Origin: Desmodus rotundus
Taxonomy: Eukaryota > Chordata > Mammalia > Chiroptera > Phyllostomidae
Length of the DNA stretch: 64,000 nt
Assembly: GCF_022682495.2 (NCBI RefSeq)
Contig: NC_071397.1
Coordinates: 9,949,082 to 10,013,081, forward strand
Direction of reading: 5' to 3'
Part shown: positions 1-11,733 of the stretch, in pieces
How the letters are laid out: every line of letters begins with the position of its first letter
Numbering within the stretch: position 1 is the first letter of the stretch
Notes under the pieces: generated by a model
The model's database searches: none
The model's input: the letters and a program-made list of their open reading frames with translations, nothing else
What the model was told of the DNA's origin: nothing
Made by a program: the position numbers and the translations under genes

Positions 1-372
1 CACCCCCACCTTCTCTCTCCGGGGTGCGTCCTCAGTCTACACGGCGGCGTCGGGGTCCCGGGCCCGGGTTGAAGAGCATGCACTGAGCCCCGCACCTAGA
101 CTGCGAGTACTGTACAAATCCAACACTTGAAACTGACACGCACACGCGCGGCGCCGCCACGGGGGTGGGACACGGACACGCACCCACGCGCACACAGCCG
201 AGCACGGGCGGGGATGGGGGCGCCCCGCCGTCACGCGCGTCGCTGTGCGAGGGATCTTGTGCCTTTTTAAGTCCCTGTATGTTAATGCAGACAATCCGGA
301 GAGCTTGTGTACTACCAAATTCTGATTAAAGACGCCTTCCAGGAACCTGGGCTTTGCCTGCTTTCTTTCACC
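1..372 (+). other. CpG-rich segment ending in an ATTAAA poly(A)-signal-like motif
   Basis: Bases 20-250 are dense in CG dinucleotides. They are followed by ATTAAA at 325-330 and a T/GT-rich stretch at 350-370, the arrangement of a cleavage and polyadenylation site. It could be the 3' end of a shorter TTBK1 transcript, the end of another transcript, or chance. No coding frame here resembles a known protein. Confidence 0.35.
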
Positions 373-1974
373 CACCTCCTTCCTAACTCACCCCTCCTGC
401 AGATCCCAACTCTGGGAGTGCCGCGGTTGGGCAGAGGGTAGGAGCTAATCTTTTTGCTGACTCAGGGATGGGGTGGGCCCAAATTCCAGATCAGTGGAGC
501 CAGCCCCAGCCCAACTCGCTGCTGAAACCAGGGCTGATGGGGAAGGGCAGGGGTCCCCAGGAGGTTTCTGCCTGTGTAGACTTGAGCAACTCTCTCCCTT
601 CCTGCTGTCTCCTTTCTCCTGGAGGACGGGCTTGGGGCTTGACTCTGGTCTCTGGGCCCCAACTCCAAACTACCAGCTGGCCAACTTGCCAAAGCTAGGA
701 GAAGTGTGGGCCCACTGCTCGTTTCTGTGTGGATCAGACTGTTGAGTCCATGGGGGAGGTGGGGCGGGGGTGCAAGGACAGCGTGTGGGTTGAGGGAGAA
801 CTAGGTTGACGAGAGCGCCGGGACATGGAGAAGGAGAGGGCTGCACAGCTTCTGAGACTGCAGAGGGGGGTGGGCTCCCCCCCTCCCCTCCCGTACCCAC
901 GCTGCTGCCCTTGCAGGCCTGCCGCCACAGTGCTAAAAGAGGAAACCACCTCTCTCCTTGGGGCCTGAAGCGAATGTGGGGCAAAAGGACAAGCCACAGC
1001 TGCGTTTCTGGACCTCCAGAGCATTTAGAACGCCCGCCCTCAGGCTGCCCGCTGCTTGGGGGGGGGGGGTGGGGAGGGCTGGGGTGGGCTGGGGACAATG
1101 AGACCTGGGGACCAAGTGTGAAGATCTCTCTAGGTCTAGGGTAGGCAGCACCTTCCCAAGTCATCGTACCCCTTCTACCCAGAGGACTGTCACTGGCCAG
1201 TGAGTCTAGGGTGGGTGCCACTCCTGGGTGTGGGGTGGAGGAACAGAGGTAAGGCTCTTCTTGGCTTGGCAGATGTGGTTTGGGAGCAGAGACCCAAACA
1301 GACAGACAGGTAAAGAATCTGGGAAAGGCGGTGGTGAGCAAAGGAGGCTACACTTCACTTCTCACTCCAATTTTCAGGCTGGGCAATTAAGGCAAGGGAT
1401 AGTTTCCTCTGGGAAAGAGGGGCGATGGGAGGTGTGTACCTGGTGGCTGCTGAGGAAAGAGGGGGGCACTGCTCTGAGAGTCCCAAAGCCCTCCCCACCC
1501 CTACCCACTTGGGGAAAGATGGGCATCAGGGTTCACTCTCCTGCTTTTGTCACCTAGCAGCCCCCCTTTTTCGACCTTGGGACCTGTGTGCTGATACGCC
1601 GTGCGCAGTGTCTGGGCGTGGCCAGGGTCCAGGCGGGGGAGTTGCTCTATGCATCCTGTGTGGGGATGGGGGTGTATGGGGTAGTCTGTCCCCAGTGTCG
1701 GTGTCAGAGAAGGCAAGGCTGAAGAGAGCCCAGTTTTGTTGATGGTAGGGGAAGATGGGAGTCAGGCCCATCCATCTCCCTCCACTTTCCCTGCTGACTG
1801 GAGAAAACATGGACTTGGGCTGAGTTCTGATGCTAACGAGGCCACAGCCCCCTGGTCTGGGCTCAGTCCAGGCAGAGAGTGGGCAAGGGCCTTCACTCCG
1901 AGTGTCTCAGCTCCGACGGCCTGCTTCTGCTCCTTCCGTGATTCACCCATATGACATCTGCCTTTTGCCCATCC

Positions 1975-2110
1975 AGTAGAATCACCAGGAAGCTTTAAAC
2001 AGATTTCTGGGCCTCATCCCTGATTTACAGAATCTGGGGAGGTAGGACTCTGCATTTTTAAGAAGCAACCCCAAATAATGCTGTGCCAAACCAGGCTGGA
2101 GAGCCACAAT
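1975..2110. repeat. MER5-like (hAT-Charlie MITE) remnant
   Basis: The text AGAATCACCAGGAAGCTTTA, then GGGCCTCATCCCTGATT and ACTCTGCATTTTTAAGAAGC, follows the order of words of the MER5A consensus, an ancient non-autonomous hAT transposon. It is diverged and the edges are approximate. Confidence 0.65.
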
Positions 2111-2574
2111 AAGCAAAATTGAATCATAAAAGGTCGCTGCCCTGGGAAGGGAGAGGAAGGTGTGAGGTTCCCCCGACTCCCACATCCCCTGCTGACACCC
2201 AGCACTCTTACTTCCTTCTGAGCTGGAATGGGGGGCTGGTATCACTGCTGTCCCCCTCTCATGGTGTCCTCAGCCTCCAGGGCTGTGCACACAGAAGCTG
2301 CCTAGTGATCGCTGGCCGAGTGAATGAGCACTGGATTGCACGGGTGAATGGATGAATGAATACTCCCTGGGCTCCGGCATCCAGGAGAGGCCCACGTGGA
2401 GCCAGACGGGGTGGGGCACAGGGATCTTAAAACAGAAAACCCAACGTGCCCAGGTGGGCTTGGTAGTGATCCTTAGGACAAAGCTCTCCCCACTGTGAGG
2501 TTCACAGCCCTCCCTGCTAAAGGGCAGAGGACCTAGGTTTCCCTGCTTGGGAGGGTGGGAGGCCAGTGAGGCGA

Positions 2575-2700
2575 TGGAAAGAATTCTGGTCCAGTGTGGC
2601 TGACAGGCTTCGTGACTTGGGCATGTCAATGTCTCTTTCCAGGCCTGTTTTCCCATCTGATATTATCACCAATGCCTGAGTTCCAGTTCTCATTCCCCCT
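2575..2700 (+). repeat. MIR-like SINE remnant
   Basis: The words GTGACTTGGGCATGTCAATG and TTTTCCCATCTGATATTAT correspond to the MIR core ('tgacctTGGGCAAGTCA...cctcatctgTAAAATG'). It is old and diverged, inside the TTBK1 intron. Edges are approximate. Confidence 0.6.
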
Positions 2701-5522
2701 CCCTCCCATGTAATAGAAGGGGAGGGCTTTGAGATGGAGAGAGGGCTCCAGCTGTGACCATCTAACTCGGGCACTGTGAGAGGTGGGCCCATCCTAGGGA
2801 TGGGGCTTGTTCAGAGAGATCTAGGAGCTGGCCAGAGGTAAAGGTGGTTCTGCCAGGGATGCCCCAAGTGTCAGAGATGGGGCAGGGAAAATAGGCAGAG
2901 GTTCTACTGAGAGAGGGTGCCTGGTGGCAGTGAAGGGTATCCCTGCCAGGTGGGGTGTGTCTGGGGCTGGATGGGTGAGCTCTGAGCTGGGCAGGAGGGA
3001 GACCTGATCAGATCTCTCCATCTGTCTGCCTGCCCCTGGCTCTCAGTGACAGCACCTGCCCCATGGTCCCCACAAACACGGGAGCTCGCAGCACCTCTGC
3101 CCAGTCATCTTCTCTAGCCTTGATGTTGGTAACTAAACCTAGCAAAGGGCCTCACCGCAAGGCCTGGCACAGAAACAGTGCCTAATGTTTGCGTAATGAA
3201 TAAATGAAGAATATTTGGGGCAGAAAAAGGAAGCAATTGCTAGGGACTCCCAGGCAGGATATGAAGGGGACTGTGCTCTAAGGAAGCTTCCTGCCCAGCT
3301 CAAACGGGGTGTGCTGAGGTCCAGTCTGATGCTGCCTTGTCTTGCATCACTTGCAGCCCCCAACCCCTGTCCATCAACTCCTCACCCAATGGTTTGATCC
3401 TGAGGAAGATGGCAGTTGGGGATGGGAGAAGTCACAGCCAGCCTCGGGCAGATCCTAGGCCTTGGGGATTCCGGCCTTCCCCCTCCATCAGCCTTTGGGC
3501 TATTTGCAGAGATCTCAGCTAGCAGAACCCCTCCTTTCCCCACAACCCTATCCCTCCTGGGTCTGGTATTTGGGTGTTTCTGGGGGTGGGGAGAGAGGCA
3601 ATGATCTCCAAACCAGAGTAGGAGTGGGATGGGAGGGAAGCTAACATTTATCTAGAAACTGCTACATGCCAGGCCCATTGCTTGTATGACCTCACTTTCG
3701 ATCACAGCCTTTGTGGGGTGTGCCTGGCCCCATTTCAGCTCCCAGTATGGAGTGCGCACTCCATGAAAGGACTGTGTCCGTCTTGTTTGACACTGGACCC
3801 ACAGATTCAGGACTTCTGTTTGAATGAATGAGTGAATGAAGAGATGAAAACCCCTCGAGGGGGTGAGTGTTTATGAAGAGAGAGAACCATGTAAACACCT
3901 GCTTGTGGAATAGAGGATAGAAGTTCCTCTAATGGGAGGATGTGGGAAAACAAGTACAAAGGAGGGTGATGAAGTCTGCGTGGTGGGCAGACGAGAAGGC
4001 TTTTTGGAAGAGGAGCTATTGGAGCTGGGTCCTGGAAGAAGAACGGGAATTTTTCATGTGACCGGAAGGGGTGAGAAGGATCCCCGGGCAGAGGAAACTG
4101 CCTAGGAAAAGACCCAGAAGTGTGAGATGTGCGATGCGTTTAGGGAACTACTGGCAGCATCTGAATGGCTGGGGTGTGGGGCAAGGGAGCAGAGGGTGCT
4201 GCCAGAAGGAGGAGCCAGATCCTGGGGTGGGGTGGGGCAGGGGGTCGGGGAATGAGGTTTCTCCTGCACCAAGCCAAGGATTGGAACTGTCTCCCGAGGA
4301 CTGCGGGGGCCAGGGGAGGTTTCCGTAGGTTTGAGGCAGAGAGAGATGGGATTAGATTTAAGCTTCAGGAAGATTCTCTCAGGCACCTATGGGATGGGTG
4401 GATGAGGCAGTGTGGGATGGGGAAAACAGGCCAGTGGCTGGGGAACCACCAGGCAAGACAGGGCCGTACCCATGGGGCTGGGGCAGCAGACACAGGTGTC
4501 AAAGAGGACACTTGGCAGGACTCCCTGAGAGTCCGGATAGCGCCTGAAGTAGTTGGAAGTGTCAGGGTACCTCTGGGGCTTCTGGTCCGCATGGGCTGTG
4601 TTTCGGAAGATGGAGGCCCAGTGTGTTCAAAAAGGCTAGTCTGTGCTAGACACTGTTAGAACCATCACACCTGGAACAAAGCCACGTCATCCTGGATGGG
4701 GCCTGACACACTGTGGGTGCCTGGAGTGGACTGGCAGGGTAGAGCCGGGCAAGATGCAGCAGCTGAGGTCCTGATAGGGTGGTCAGGCCTTTCTAGTCTG
4801 GAAGGAAGGAGGCTAAGAGGAGAGGTGGCAGGAGTCTCAGGAAACCAAGAATGGGCCTTCAGATTGCCAAGGGCTCTGTGCAAAGTTTCAAAGGGGAAAA
4901 CTTAATCGAATGCAAAGAAACTGCCCTTCACAGGTTGGCTGTGAATTGCTAGACGAAGTGTGAACCCAGAACACCTGCAGAGATCTGGGAAATTCCTGGC
5001 TGACAGGCCAGGAAGAGGCAGAAGGGAAGGGTCCTGGAGCTCCAGTGGCCCAGCCTGAACTTTGCCTTGTCCCACACAGGTTCTGGTGGCCTTGGGCAGC
5101 CAGCTCCCTGGCTGCAGAGGAACTGTGGCCTGTGAGCAGACAGTGAGGGCCCCTCTCTGGGCCTGGTTTCCTCGTATGTAAAAGAGAGGGTTGATCTGCC
5201 TTGCGATGGTCATTTTATTCTATTGATTGAACTAGAGTGGCTCTGGGTTTCGGGATGCACGTGGGGAGGGGAGGAGTGAGGGAAACAGGAGACTTCAGGG
5301 GACTTGGAGCGTGGACATACTTATTCATCGGAGATGCACTGAGCTGCATTCGGCCCTGGGGTTACAGCAATGAGCAAAACAGACCCAGAGCCTCCCCTCA
5401 TACAGCTCACACTCTGGGCACACTGGGGCCTAGGGCCTCCTAAGTTTGTGGGTACAGTCCAGGTCTTCTTGGGCCCAGAAGGGTGGGTGACCTCAGCGGG
5501 TCCCTGTGTGTGCCCCTTACAG

Positions 5523-7063
5523 GTCTTCTCCGTGGCACCCCCGTTTGAGGTGAATGGTCTCCCCCGTGCTGTGCCCCTGAGCCTGCCCTACCAGGACTTC
5601 AAGAAAGACCTCTCCGATTACCGAGAACGGGCTCGGTTGCTCAACAGGGTCCGGAGGGTGGGCTTCTCGCACATGCTGCTCACCACCCCGCCGGTCCCGC
5701 TGACTCCTGCTCAGCCTCAAGCTAATGGGAAGGAGGAAGAGGATGAGGACGAGGACGAAGATGAGGAAGAGGAGGAGGAGGAGGAGGAAGAAGAGGAGGA
5801 GGAGGAAGAGGAGGAGGAGAATGAGGAGGAGGAGGTGGAGGAGGAGGCAGTGGCCCTGGGGGCGGCGCTGGGGCCTCACAGCGGCTCCAGCAGTGAGGGG
5901 AGTGAGAGGAGCACTGACCGGAGCCAGGAGGGCGCCCCGTCCACGCTGCTGGCCGACGATCAGAGGGAGTCCAGGGGACGAGCCTCCATGGCTGACGGGG
6001 ACCTGGAGCCTGAGGAGGGCTCTAAAACGCTGGTGCTCGTCTCCCCCGGAGACATGAAGAAGTCGCCTGTCACTGCCGACCTGGCCCCTGACCCTGACCT
6101 GGGCACTCTGGCTGCTCTCACTCCTCAACATGAGCGGCCACAGCCCACCGGCAGCCAGCTGGACGTGTCTGAGCCAGGGACCCTGTCCTCCATTCTCAAG
6201 TCTGAGCCCAAGCCCCCTGGGTCTGGGACAGGGCCGGGGGCCACGGTAGTGAGCACAGGGGCAGGGGGAGTGGCAGTCACCTCCTCACCCTTCACCAAAG
6301 TCGAGAGGACCTTTGTGCACATTGCAGAGAAAACCCACCTCAACGTCATGTCTTCCGGTGGGCAAGCTTCACGGTCTGAGGGGGGTGAGCTGGGCCTGGA
6401 GGTGCCCTCTGATGGGAGGGCTGCAGAGGAGGGAATCTCTGTGCCCCTGGAGAATGGGATAGCCCAGTCAGGGCTGGAGAGCTGTGCCCTGTCTGGCCCT
6501 CCTGGGGACACCCCCTTGGAGGTGGCCATGGACTCACTGCCCAATGGCCCATCCCTTGCTGACGGGCCAGCCCCAGCATCCTCGCTGGAACCAGGCCCCG
6601 AAAAACTGGCCACCATCACCCCCAGCCACTGTGCCATGCCAGGCCCTCGCTCCAGGAGCCGTATACCTGTCCTGCTGTCTGAGGAGGACACGGGCTCTGA
6701 GCCCTCGGGTTCGCTGTCGGCCAAAGAGCGGTGGGGCAAGAGGGGGAGACCGCAGCAGGACCTGGCCCGGCTGGTGATGGAGAAGAGGCAGGGCCGCCTG
6801 CTGCTGCGGCTGGCCTCTGGGGCCTCATCCTCCTCCAGCGAGGAACAGTGCCGCGCCTCTGAGACGCTATCAGGCACGGGCTCTGAGGAGGACACGCCCG
6901 CCTCTGAGCCCTCCATGCCCAGGAAGGCCGGGCGGGCAGCTACTACCCGGAGCCGGATCCCCCGCCCTATCAGTATCCGCATGCCCACGCCTGCCCCGGC
7001 CCAGCAGCCCCCTGGCAGACCCCATGGCTCGGCCCCAGCATCTGACACAGCCATCACCAGCAG
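5523..7063 (+). CDS. TTBK1: TTBK1 penultimate large exon (poly-Glu exon)
   Basis: Acceptor CCCCTTACAG at 5513-5522; donor CAG|GTGAGA at 7064. It encodes 513 codons plus two bases. An almost uninterrupted Asp/Glu tract (~5731-5850) follows [11 protein letters not shown]. Later blocks such as [40 protein letters not shown] and [20 protein letters not shown] are strongly conserved with the human protein as I know it. The open frame runs back to 5370 through the intron, but similarity to TTBK1 starts only at 5523. Confidence 0.95.
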
Positions 7064-8091
7064 GTGAGAAACCACTGCCGGCCCCACGGTGGGCAGAGGG
7101 TGGCCACAGAAGGCCTCCACCAGCAGGGGCTTCCCCAGAGGTCAGGGGCTATTGGAGATTCAGGAGGGACCCTCAACCACACCTCCGGTCCACCCCCTCC
7201 CCAACTAAGTCTCTCTTCTGACTCAGGCCCCAGGCCTGTCCCTGGGGTGAAGGGAGGGGATACAGGGAGCATGCCTGGAGGGGAGGGGTGCCAAGGAGGC
7301 CAGCTTGGGAAAGGCTGATGGCGGACACACAGCCTGCGGTGTGCCATGGGGCATTTGAAGCCAAAGGATGGAGCCCAGAATAGTTGGGAGAAGACATTAT
7401 TCATATTAATATGAACATGGGTATGTTATGGAGTAGAATGTAAAATCCACGAGAATTTGGAAGATGAAATAGACAGCAAAGAAAGCCTGCAGCAAGCTCT
7501 TCCCGTGCCAGCCTGGGAGTGTGCGGCTCCCACAGGCCCTGCCCTAGAGGACGGAGCAATAGGCCTCAGTTCATTCATCTGTGCCATGTTCTCGGCCAGG
7601 TCTGAGGATGCACGATTCTAGGGCTGTGCGATTATGAAAATGTCTTCAGAGAGATTCTGAAAATATCCTTTCTCTTTTCTTCCGTCCTCCCCTCCTCCCT
7701 CAGGCTCCAGCTGCAGAAGCCCCCAGGGTCGGCCACTGCTGCTGACCTCCGCCCCAAACAGCCCCCTGGACGCGGCCGTGGCCCCGGGCGAGCCCAAGCC
7801 AGCACCAGGCCTCCGGCCCCTCGCAGTCCGGGTCTCCCAGCCTCCACCGCGCGCAATCCCAGCGCGTCCCCCCGAAGCCAGTCCCTGTCCCGAAAAGAGA
7901 GCCCCTCTCCGTCGCACCAGGCCCGGCCCGGGGGCCCTCCATCCCGGGGCGCCCCACAGGCCCGGCCCGAGCCTGACGGCACTCCCTCCCCGGGGGGCCC
8001 CAAGAAAGGACCCAGAGGGAAACTCCAGACTCAGCGCGCAGCAACCAAAGGCCGGGCAAGTGTCGCGGAGGGCCGGGCCGGGGCCAGATAA
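5523..8091 (+). CDS. TTBK1: tau-tubulin kinase 1, C-terminal 642 residues (two 3' coding exons)
   Basis: TTBK1 is a neuronal CK1-family serine/threonine kinase that phosphorylates tau and tubulin. Coding segments are 5523-7063 and 7704-8091, joined as AG|G (Arg) by a GT-AG intron. The peptide starts [20 protein letters not shown] and ends EGRAGAR, close to the mammalian TTBK1 tail I know, with the diagnostic glutamate-rich run and the SYRER-like [14 protein letters not shown] block. The kinase domain lies to the left of the window. What is visible is the long disordered tail: the poly-Glu tract, Ser-rich clusters ([11 protein letters not shown]), and a basic Pro/Arg/Ser C-terminus. The neighbour SLC22A7 on the same strand matches the conserved mammalian order. 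The identification is very secure; the upstream exons cannot be judged here. Confidence 0.96.
7064..7703 (+). other. TTBK1: TTBK1 last intron
   Basis: A 640-bp intron with donor GTGAGA and acceptor CTCCCTCAG preceded by a pyrimidine tract (TTTCTCTTTTCTTCCGTCC). No other gene-like signal is seen in it. Confidence 0.9.
7704..8091 (+). CDS. TTBK1: TTBK1 terminal coding exon
   Basis: The first base completes the split Arg codon, then 128 codons run to TAA at 8089-8091. The peptide begins [20 protein letters not shown] and is rich in Pro, Arg, Ser and Ala, ending [14 protein letters not shown]. It matches the TTBK1 C-terminus. The exon is very rich in CpG, unlike the 3'UTR that follows. Confidence 0.94.
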
Positions 8092-10970
8092 TGACGCGCG
8101 CGGCTCTGCGCGGCCTCCCACCCTCACTCCAGCCCCCAACCTGCAGTCGGCCACACCGGAACAGCTCCCAGCACAGCCTTACGCGCCTGATGCGCGCCAC
8201 CCGCGGCCCCAGCTCCCCGCCTGCATCCGCGCCAGCGCGCGCTAGCACCCGCCTCGCCCTTCCGCCTGCCAGGCCCGACCGGTGGGGGGCGCCGCGTCGA
8301 GGGGTCGCGCTCGCCTCCCCTTCCTTCCCCAGTCACCTCCCACATCCTGCCGCCCATCAGGTGGGGCTGGCTCACCCTCTGCCCCGGGAAGGCTCAGCCA
8401 CTCTTTACCGAGGACTCCGCTAATGGGGACACCCCGCTCACCCACCAGGCCTCTGCTGCTCTCCATGCTCCACCCCCCAACTCACCTCTGCTTGCACCTA
8501 CAGAGCCTTTCCCTCGTCCCAACACTCTTCCAGCCAAAGTCCCCCACCCCCTTTTCGGAAAGGCAGCCTCAAATTCTGGAAGTGGAGGCTTCAGCCTCCC
8601 CTAGGGGTCAACCCCACAGTTTCCTGGGAGGGACCTCTTTTGGGGAGGTGGGACCTAGGGGCCACTGGTCTACTCAGGTGTGATGGGGCAGGTATGACCT
8701 GCTCCAAAGGCAGCTCCATCCTGGACACCCTGTAGGAGGCAATGGGCAGGTGATGGGGGTTACTCCCCTGCACCTTTGAGGTGCAAAGCCCCTCCTCCTC
8801 CTAAATATGGGTGGGGTCTCAGTGGGAACCATAGAGTGGGTGTGGGCTGCCTGCCTGGCCAAGTGGGAAATGGGAGGACCGTCTGTAAAGAAGTTTCACC
8901 TGTCCCTTGGCCCCTGATCTAGTGCTCAGGACCCCTCACCATCAGGAATTCCTTGTTGCCATCTAACCTCAATCTTGCCTACTGCAGTTTCGGCCAACTC
9001 CCTCCTCTCCTGGGTTCCGTGGAAGTGGAGGATGGCTGGGCATCATCTCTTGCTGGCCCTTTGGAGATTCAGGGACACAGTTCTGGCTAGGTCACTCTCC
9101 CTGTTCTCCTGGCTGTGACCAGCATCTCCCACAGTGGGCAGAGAGAGCAGAAACAGATGGACAGACAGACAGCTGGCCCCTGGACTCAAGGCAGAAAGGC
9201 CCTTCTAATTTCCAGGTTGTGTGCTTGTGTGATGGACCCAGCTCAAGCCCTCTCCTCCCTAGTTTGCCCTTCAGCTTGTCCCCTCTTGTTCTAATTCCAA
9301 GCCATGCAGCCAAGCTGTCCCTGCAGAAGGTGAGGGCCGTGCAGCTCCACAAATGGATAAGGGGCCTCCTCCCGGGTTGGGCTTCTTCGTGACTCTCATC
9401 CCAGCTCATTATAAGCCTCAGCTGCTCACGGCTGGGCCAAGCAGTACAGTGGCTGCTGAAGGGCCAGCCTACCCTGCCAATCAGGGTCAGGTTCCTGTCA
9501 GGCCTCCTCCATCCTCAGCACCCACAGCCTGTGTCCCCTGGTCTGCACCCTCTGTTCTTCTCTGGGTCATGGAGAGCAAGGCAAGAGCACCATGGGAGGA
9601 GGAAGAAAGGCCCCAGCAGGCCCAAGTGGTCTGGCGGCACCCAGCGACCATTGCTTAGAAGGATGCCCACGAGGAAGTTGGCCCAGGGAGCAGCCTGCTG
9701 GTGCCCGCGGAAGCCCCTCATGGAGAATCGAGGCAGCAGGCTTGGGCGGCTGTTTCCATGCCAAGGCGGTGGCTTCTCTGCAGACCAGCCTAGGGGAGGA
9801 CTCCAGGGTGGACAGCCTTTGAGGTCCACCCCATGCTGACGCAGAAGCTCCCAGAACACTCAGGAAACCTCTCTGGACAGAGCCCTCCTTGTCAACCTGA
9901 GACCCTCCCAAGGCCTCTACTGCCCTCTGGGCCCAGCGGAGGGGGTGGAGGAGGGGCCACTCCCTCCCACCTAGAGCTTCTCTGAATGACAATCAGCTCC
10001 TGCCAGGTGGGGCCAGGGCATGACCCCTGGTGCCCAGGTCCTGGGCCTGCTCCTTGCCACCAACCGAACTGTGAATGTAGGGCCCCCAGCCTCACCCCTG
10101 CCCAGGACCAACAGCACCCTGGTTTGGTGTTGGGAGGAAAGGGGGGTGACCTGAGAGAGCCCAGGCCCATCTCACCCCCCAGCTTCACCCAGCACTGAAG
10201 CTGGGCAGAGCTGCAAAACCCTGTCTGTCCTTGGGAAACCAGACCTCCCTAGGGCTCCCAATTGATCTCAGGCCTCTGCCTCATTGAATGTCACCAAGGT
10301 TGGGGAGGAGGAGCGGGGTGAATTGGGAGGAGGCTTGAGGACTGTGCTTCTCTCCCCAGGAAGGAGGAAGGGCAGAGGAAACCACATCTCCCAGTGCCCC
10401 GCCCCCAGCTGCAGCCTCTTGTCCCTGTCCCTTGAGCTCCCATCCCCTCCCCCAAGCCCCATGGGTCGTGAGCCCTTCTCTGTAAAAGAATGTCACACCA
10501 CCATCACCACTGCGCCCCTCCAGCACTTCCTCATCATGAGTCACTGGCTCAGATGCGGGGCTGCCAACCCCAGAACATGCCTCCCCTCCCCTGCCTCACT
10601 GTGCACCAAGGTGGTGCAGGAGAGGGGCTGTGCCCCAGGCACATGGGCTTCCCCCTTCCCAGCCCCTCACAGGGGCCTGGCTTGCTCAGTCTTCTCAGCT
10701 CCAGGGACCAGCTCTGGTGGGCAGGGGCGGGGGTGGGGCAGGGCGTTGCCCTCCCCTTTCCCAGAGAAGCCACTGAAGAATGTTTACACGCCAAACAGAA
10801 TGTAACACCCTCCCCCACCCTGTCCCAGCCACTGCATGGCCTCTCTGCCCACCCTGCACCCATCCACCCCCCCACCCGCCCACACACCCTGGAAGCCGCT
10901 GTCATGATTAGATCGGGTCTCAGAAGGGAAGTAGCCATCACACCATTAAAAAGCCTGTGGACCTTTCTTT
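8092..10970 (+). other. TTBK1: TTBK1 3'UTR
   Basis: After the TAA there is no further coding similarity. The first good signal is ATTAAA at 10945-10950, followed by a T/GT-rich stretch (CCTTTCTTTCTGTTGCCCTG). This gives a UTR of about 2.9 kb, in line with the long 3'UTR of human TTBK1 as I recall it. Exact cleavage position is inferred. Confidence 0.7.
10945..10950 (+). terminator. TTBK1: polyadenylation signal ATTAAA of TTBK1
   Basis: ATTAAA with a U/GU-rich downstream element 15-35 bases later. It is the only such pair found between the TTBK1 stop and the next gene's first exon that fits the expected UTR length. Confidence 0.6.
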
Positions 10971-11690
10971 CTGTTGCCCTGGACTGTTCTTCCTTTGGGG
11001 GAGAGGGCGGAGCCCAGGCCCTGGCCGGGCGGGCAGGGGAGAAGAGCGCAGGTCAGTGGGCAAGTGGGGAGGGGCTGTCACGGAGGCAGATTGTCTCTAC
11101 AGAAGAGGATGCAGAAGCTCTGGAGGATGCAGGTAACTTGCTCAGGGTTGCACCGCTGGACGGGGCCGCCCCGGCGTCTCTGAGGGCAAAGCTTGCGCTC
11201 TCTCAGCTCCTTTGGCTGCCTCTCCCAAGGGCCAGAGATGGAAGGAGGAAGAATTTTCACTGCCCAGAAGTTAACAGACAAAAGTGAGTGTGTCTGGAAA
11301 ACCACGAAGGACAGCAGCTCAGAGGCAAGGAAGAAGGATGGTCATTATCCTAGCAAAATCTATGAAAGTCACAAATGAACGCAGCCTGTGGCCCAGCAGT
11401 TCTAGAAATGTATCCTGTGTGTATACTTATAAACCCAAAATTGTGTGTCTAAATTTATTCATTGCGGTATTCTTTGTGTAGCTCCATGAAGCCACATCTG
11501 CAATTCTGAAGCCCAACGGCTCTGAAAATGAGGAGTTTTTTCATTAGATCGGCACAAACTCATTTGTCACTCAAACCTGACAAGAACATTTGTAGTCTTT
11601 ATTAATTCCACTTATCATACATGTTCGCTGTCTTAGATCCGATTAGGGGGTTTCATAATGCATGGAATATGCACCGAATTGCCTTTCTAA

Positions 11691-11691
<1 letters not shown>

Positions 11692-11725
<34 letters not shown>

Positions 11726-11733
11726 TGTGTGTA
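11692..11733. repeat. (CA)n followed by (GT)n microsatellite
   Basis: About 15 CA dinucleotides run straight into CGTGTGTGTGTGT, so purine and pyrimidine alternate without a break and the repeat is partly palindromic. Confidence 0.95.

Larger units (their letters stand above)
1..5522 (+). other. TTBK1: TTBK1 intron upstream of the poly-Glu exon
   Basis: This stretch precedes the acceptor (CCCCTTACAG) of the large TTBK1 exon. No exon with a recognisable TTBK1 peptide is visible in it. It is GC-rich and holds old repeats (a MER5-like palindromic element near 1975-2110, MIR-like pieces near 2575-2700 and 3640-3710, and an L2/MIR-like piece near 5320-5420). The first ~370 bases are CpG-rich and end in a plausible polyadenylation signal; see the separate entry. 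That the rest is intron is inferred from the position relative to the downstream exon. Confidence 0.75.

Noticed and set aside
670..1341. 223-codon open frame on the minus strand in the TTBK1 intron
   Set aside because: Composition is that of GC-rich random frames (Pro/Ser/His), no known domain, no splice or promoter context.
5517..7120. Long open frames antisense to the TTBK1 poly-Glu exon (Leu-rich run)
   Set aside because: They mirror the GAG repeat and high GC of the real exon; the sense strand has clear TTBK1 similarity.
7618..8248. Overlapping minus-strand frames at the TTBK1 terminal exon
   Set aside because: CpG-rich DNA lacks stops on all frames; only the plus frame matches TTBK1.
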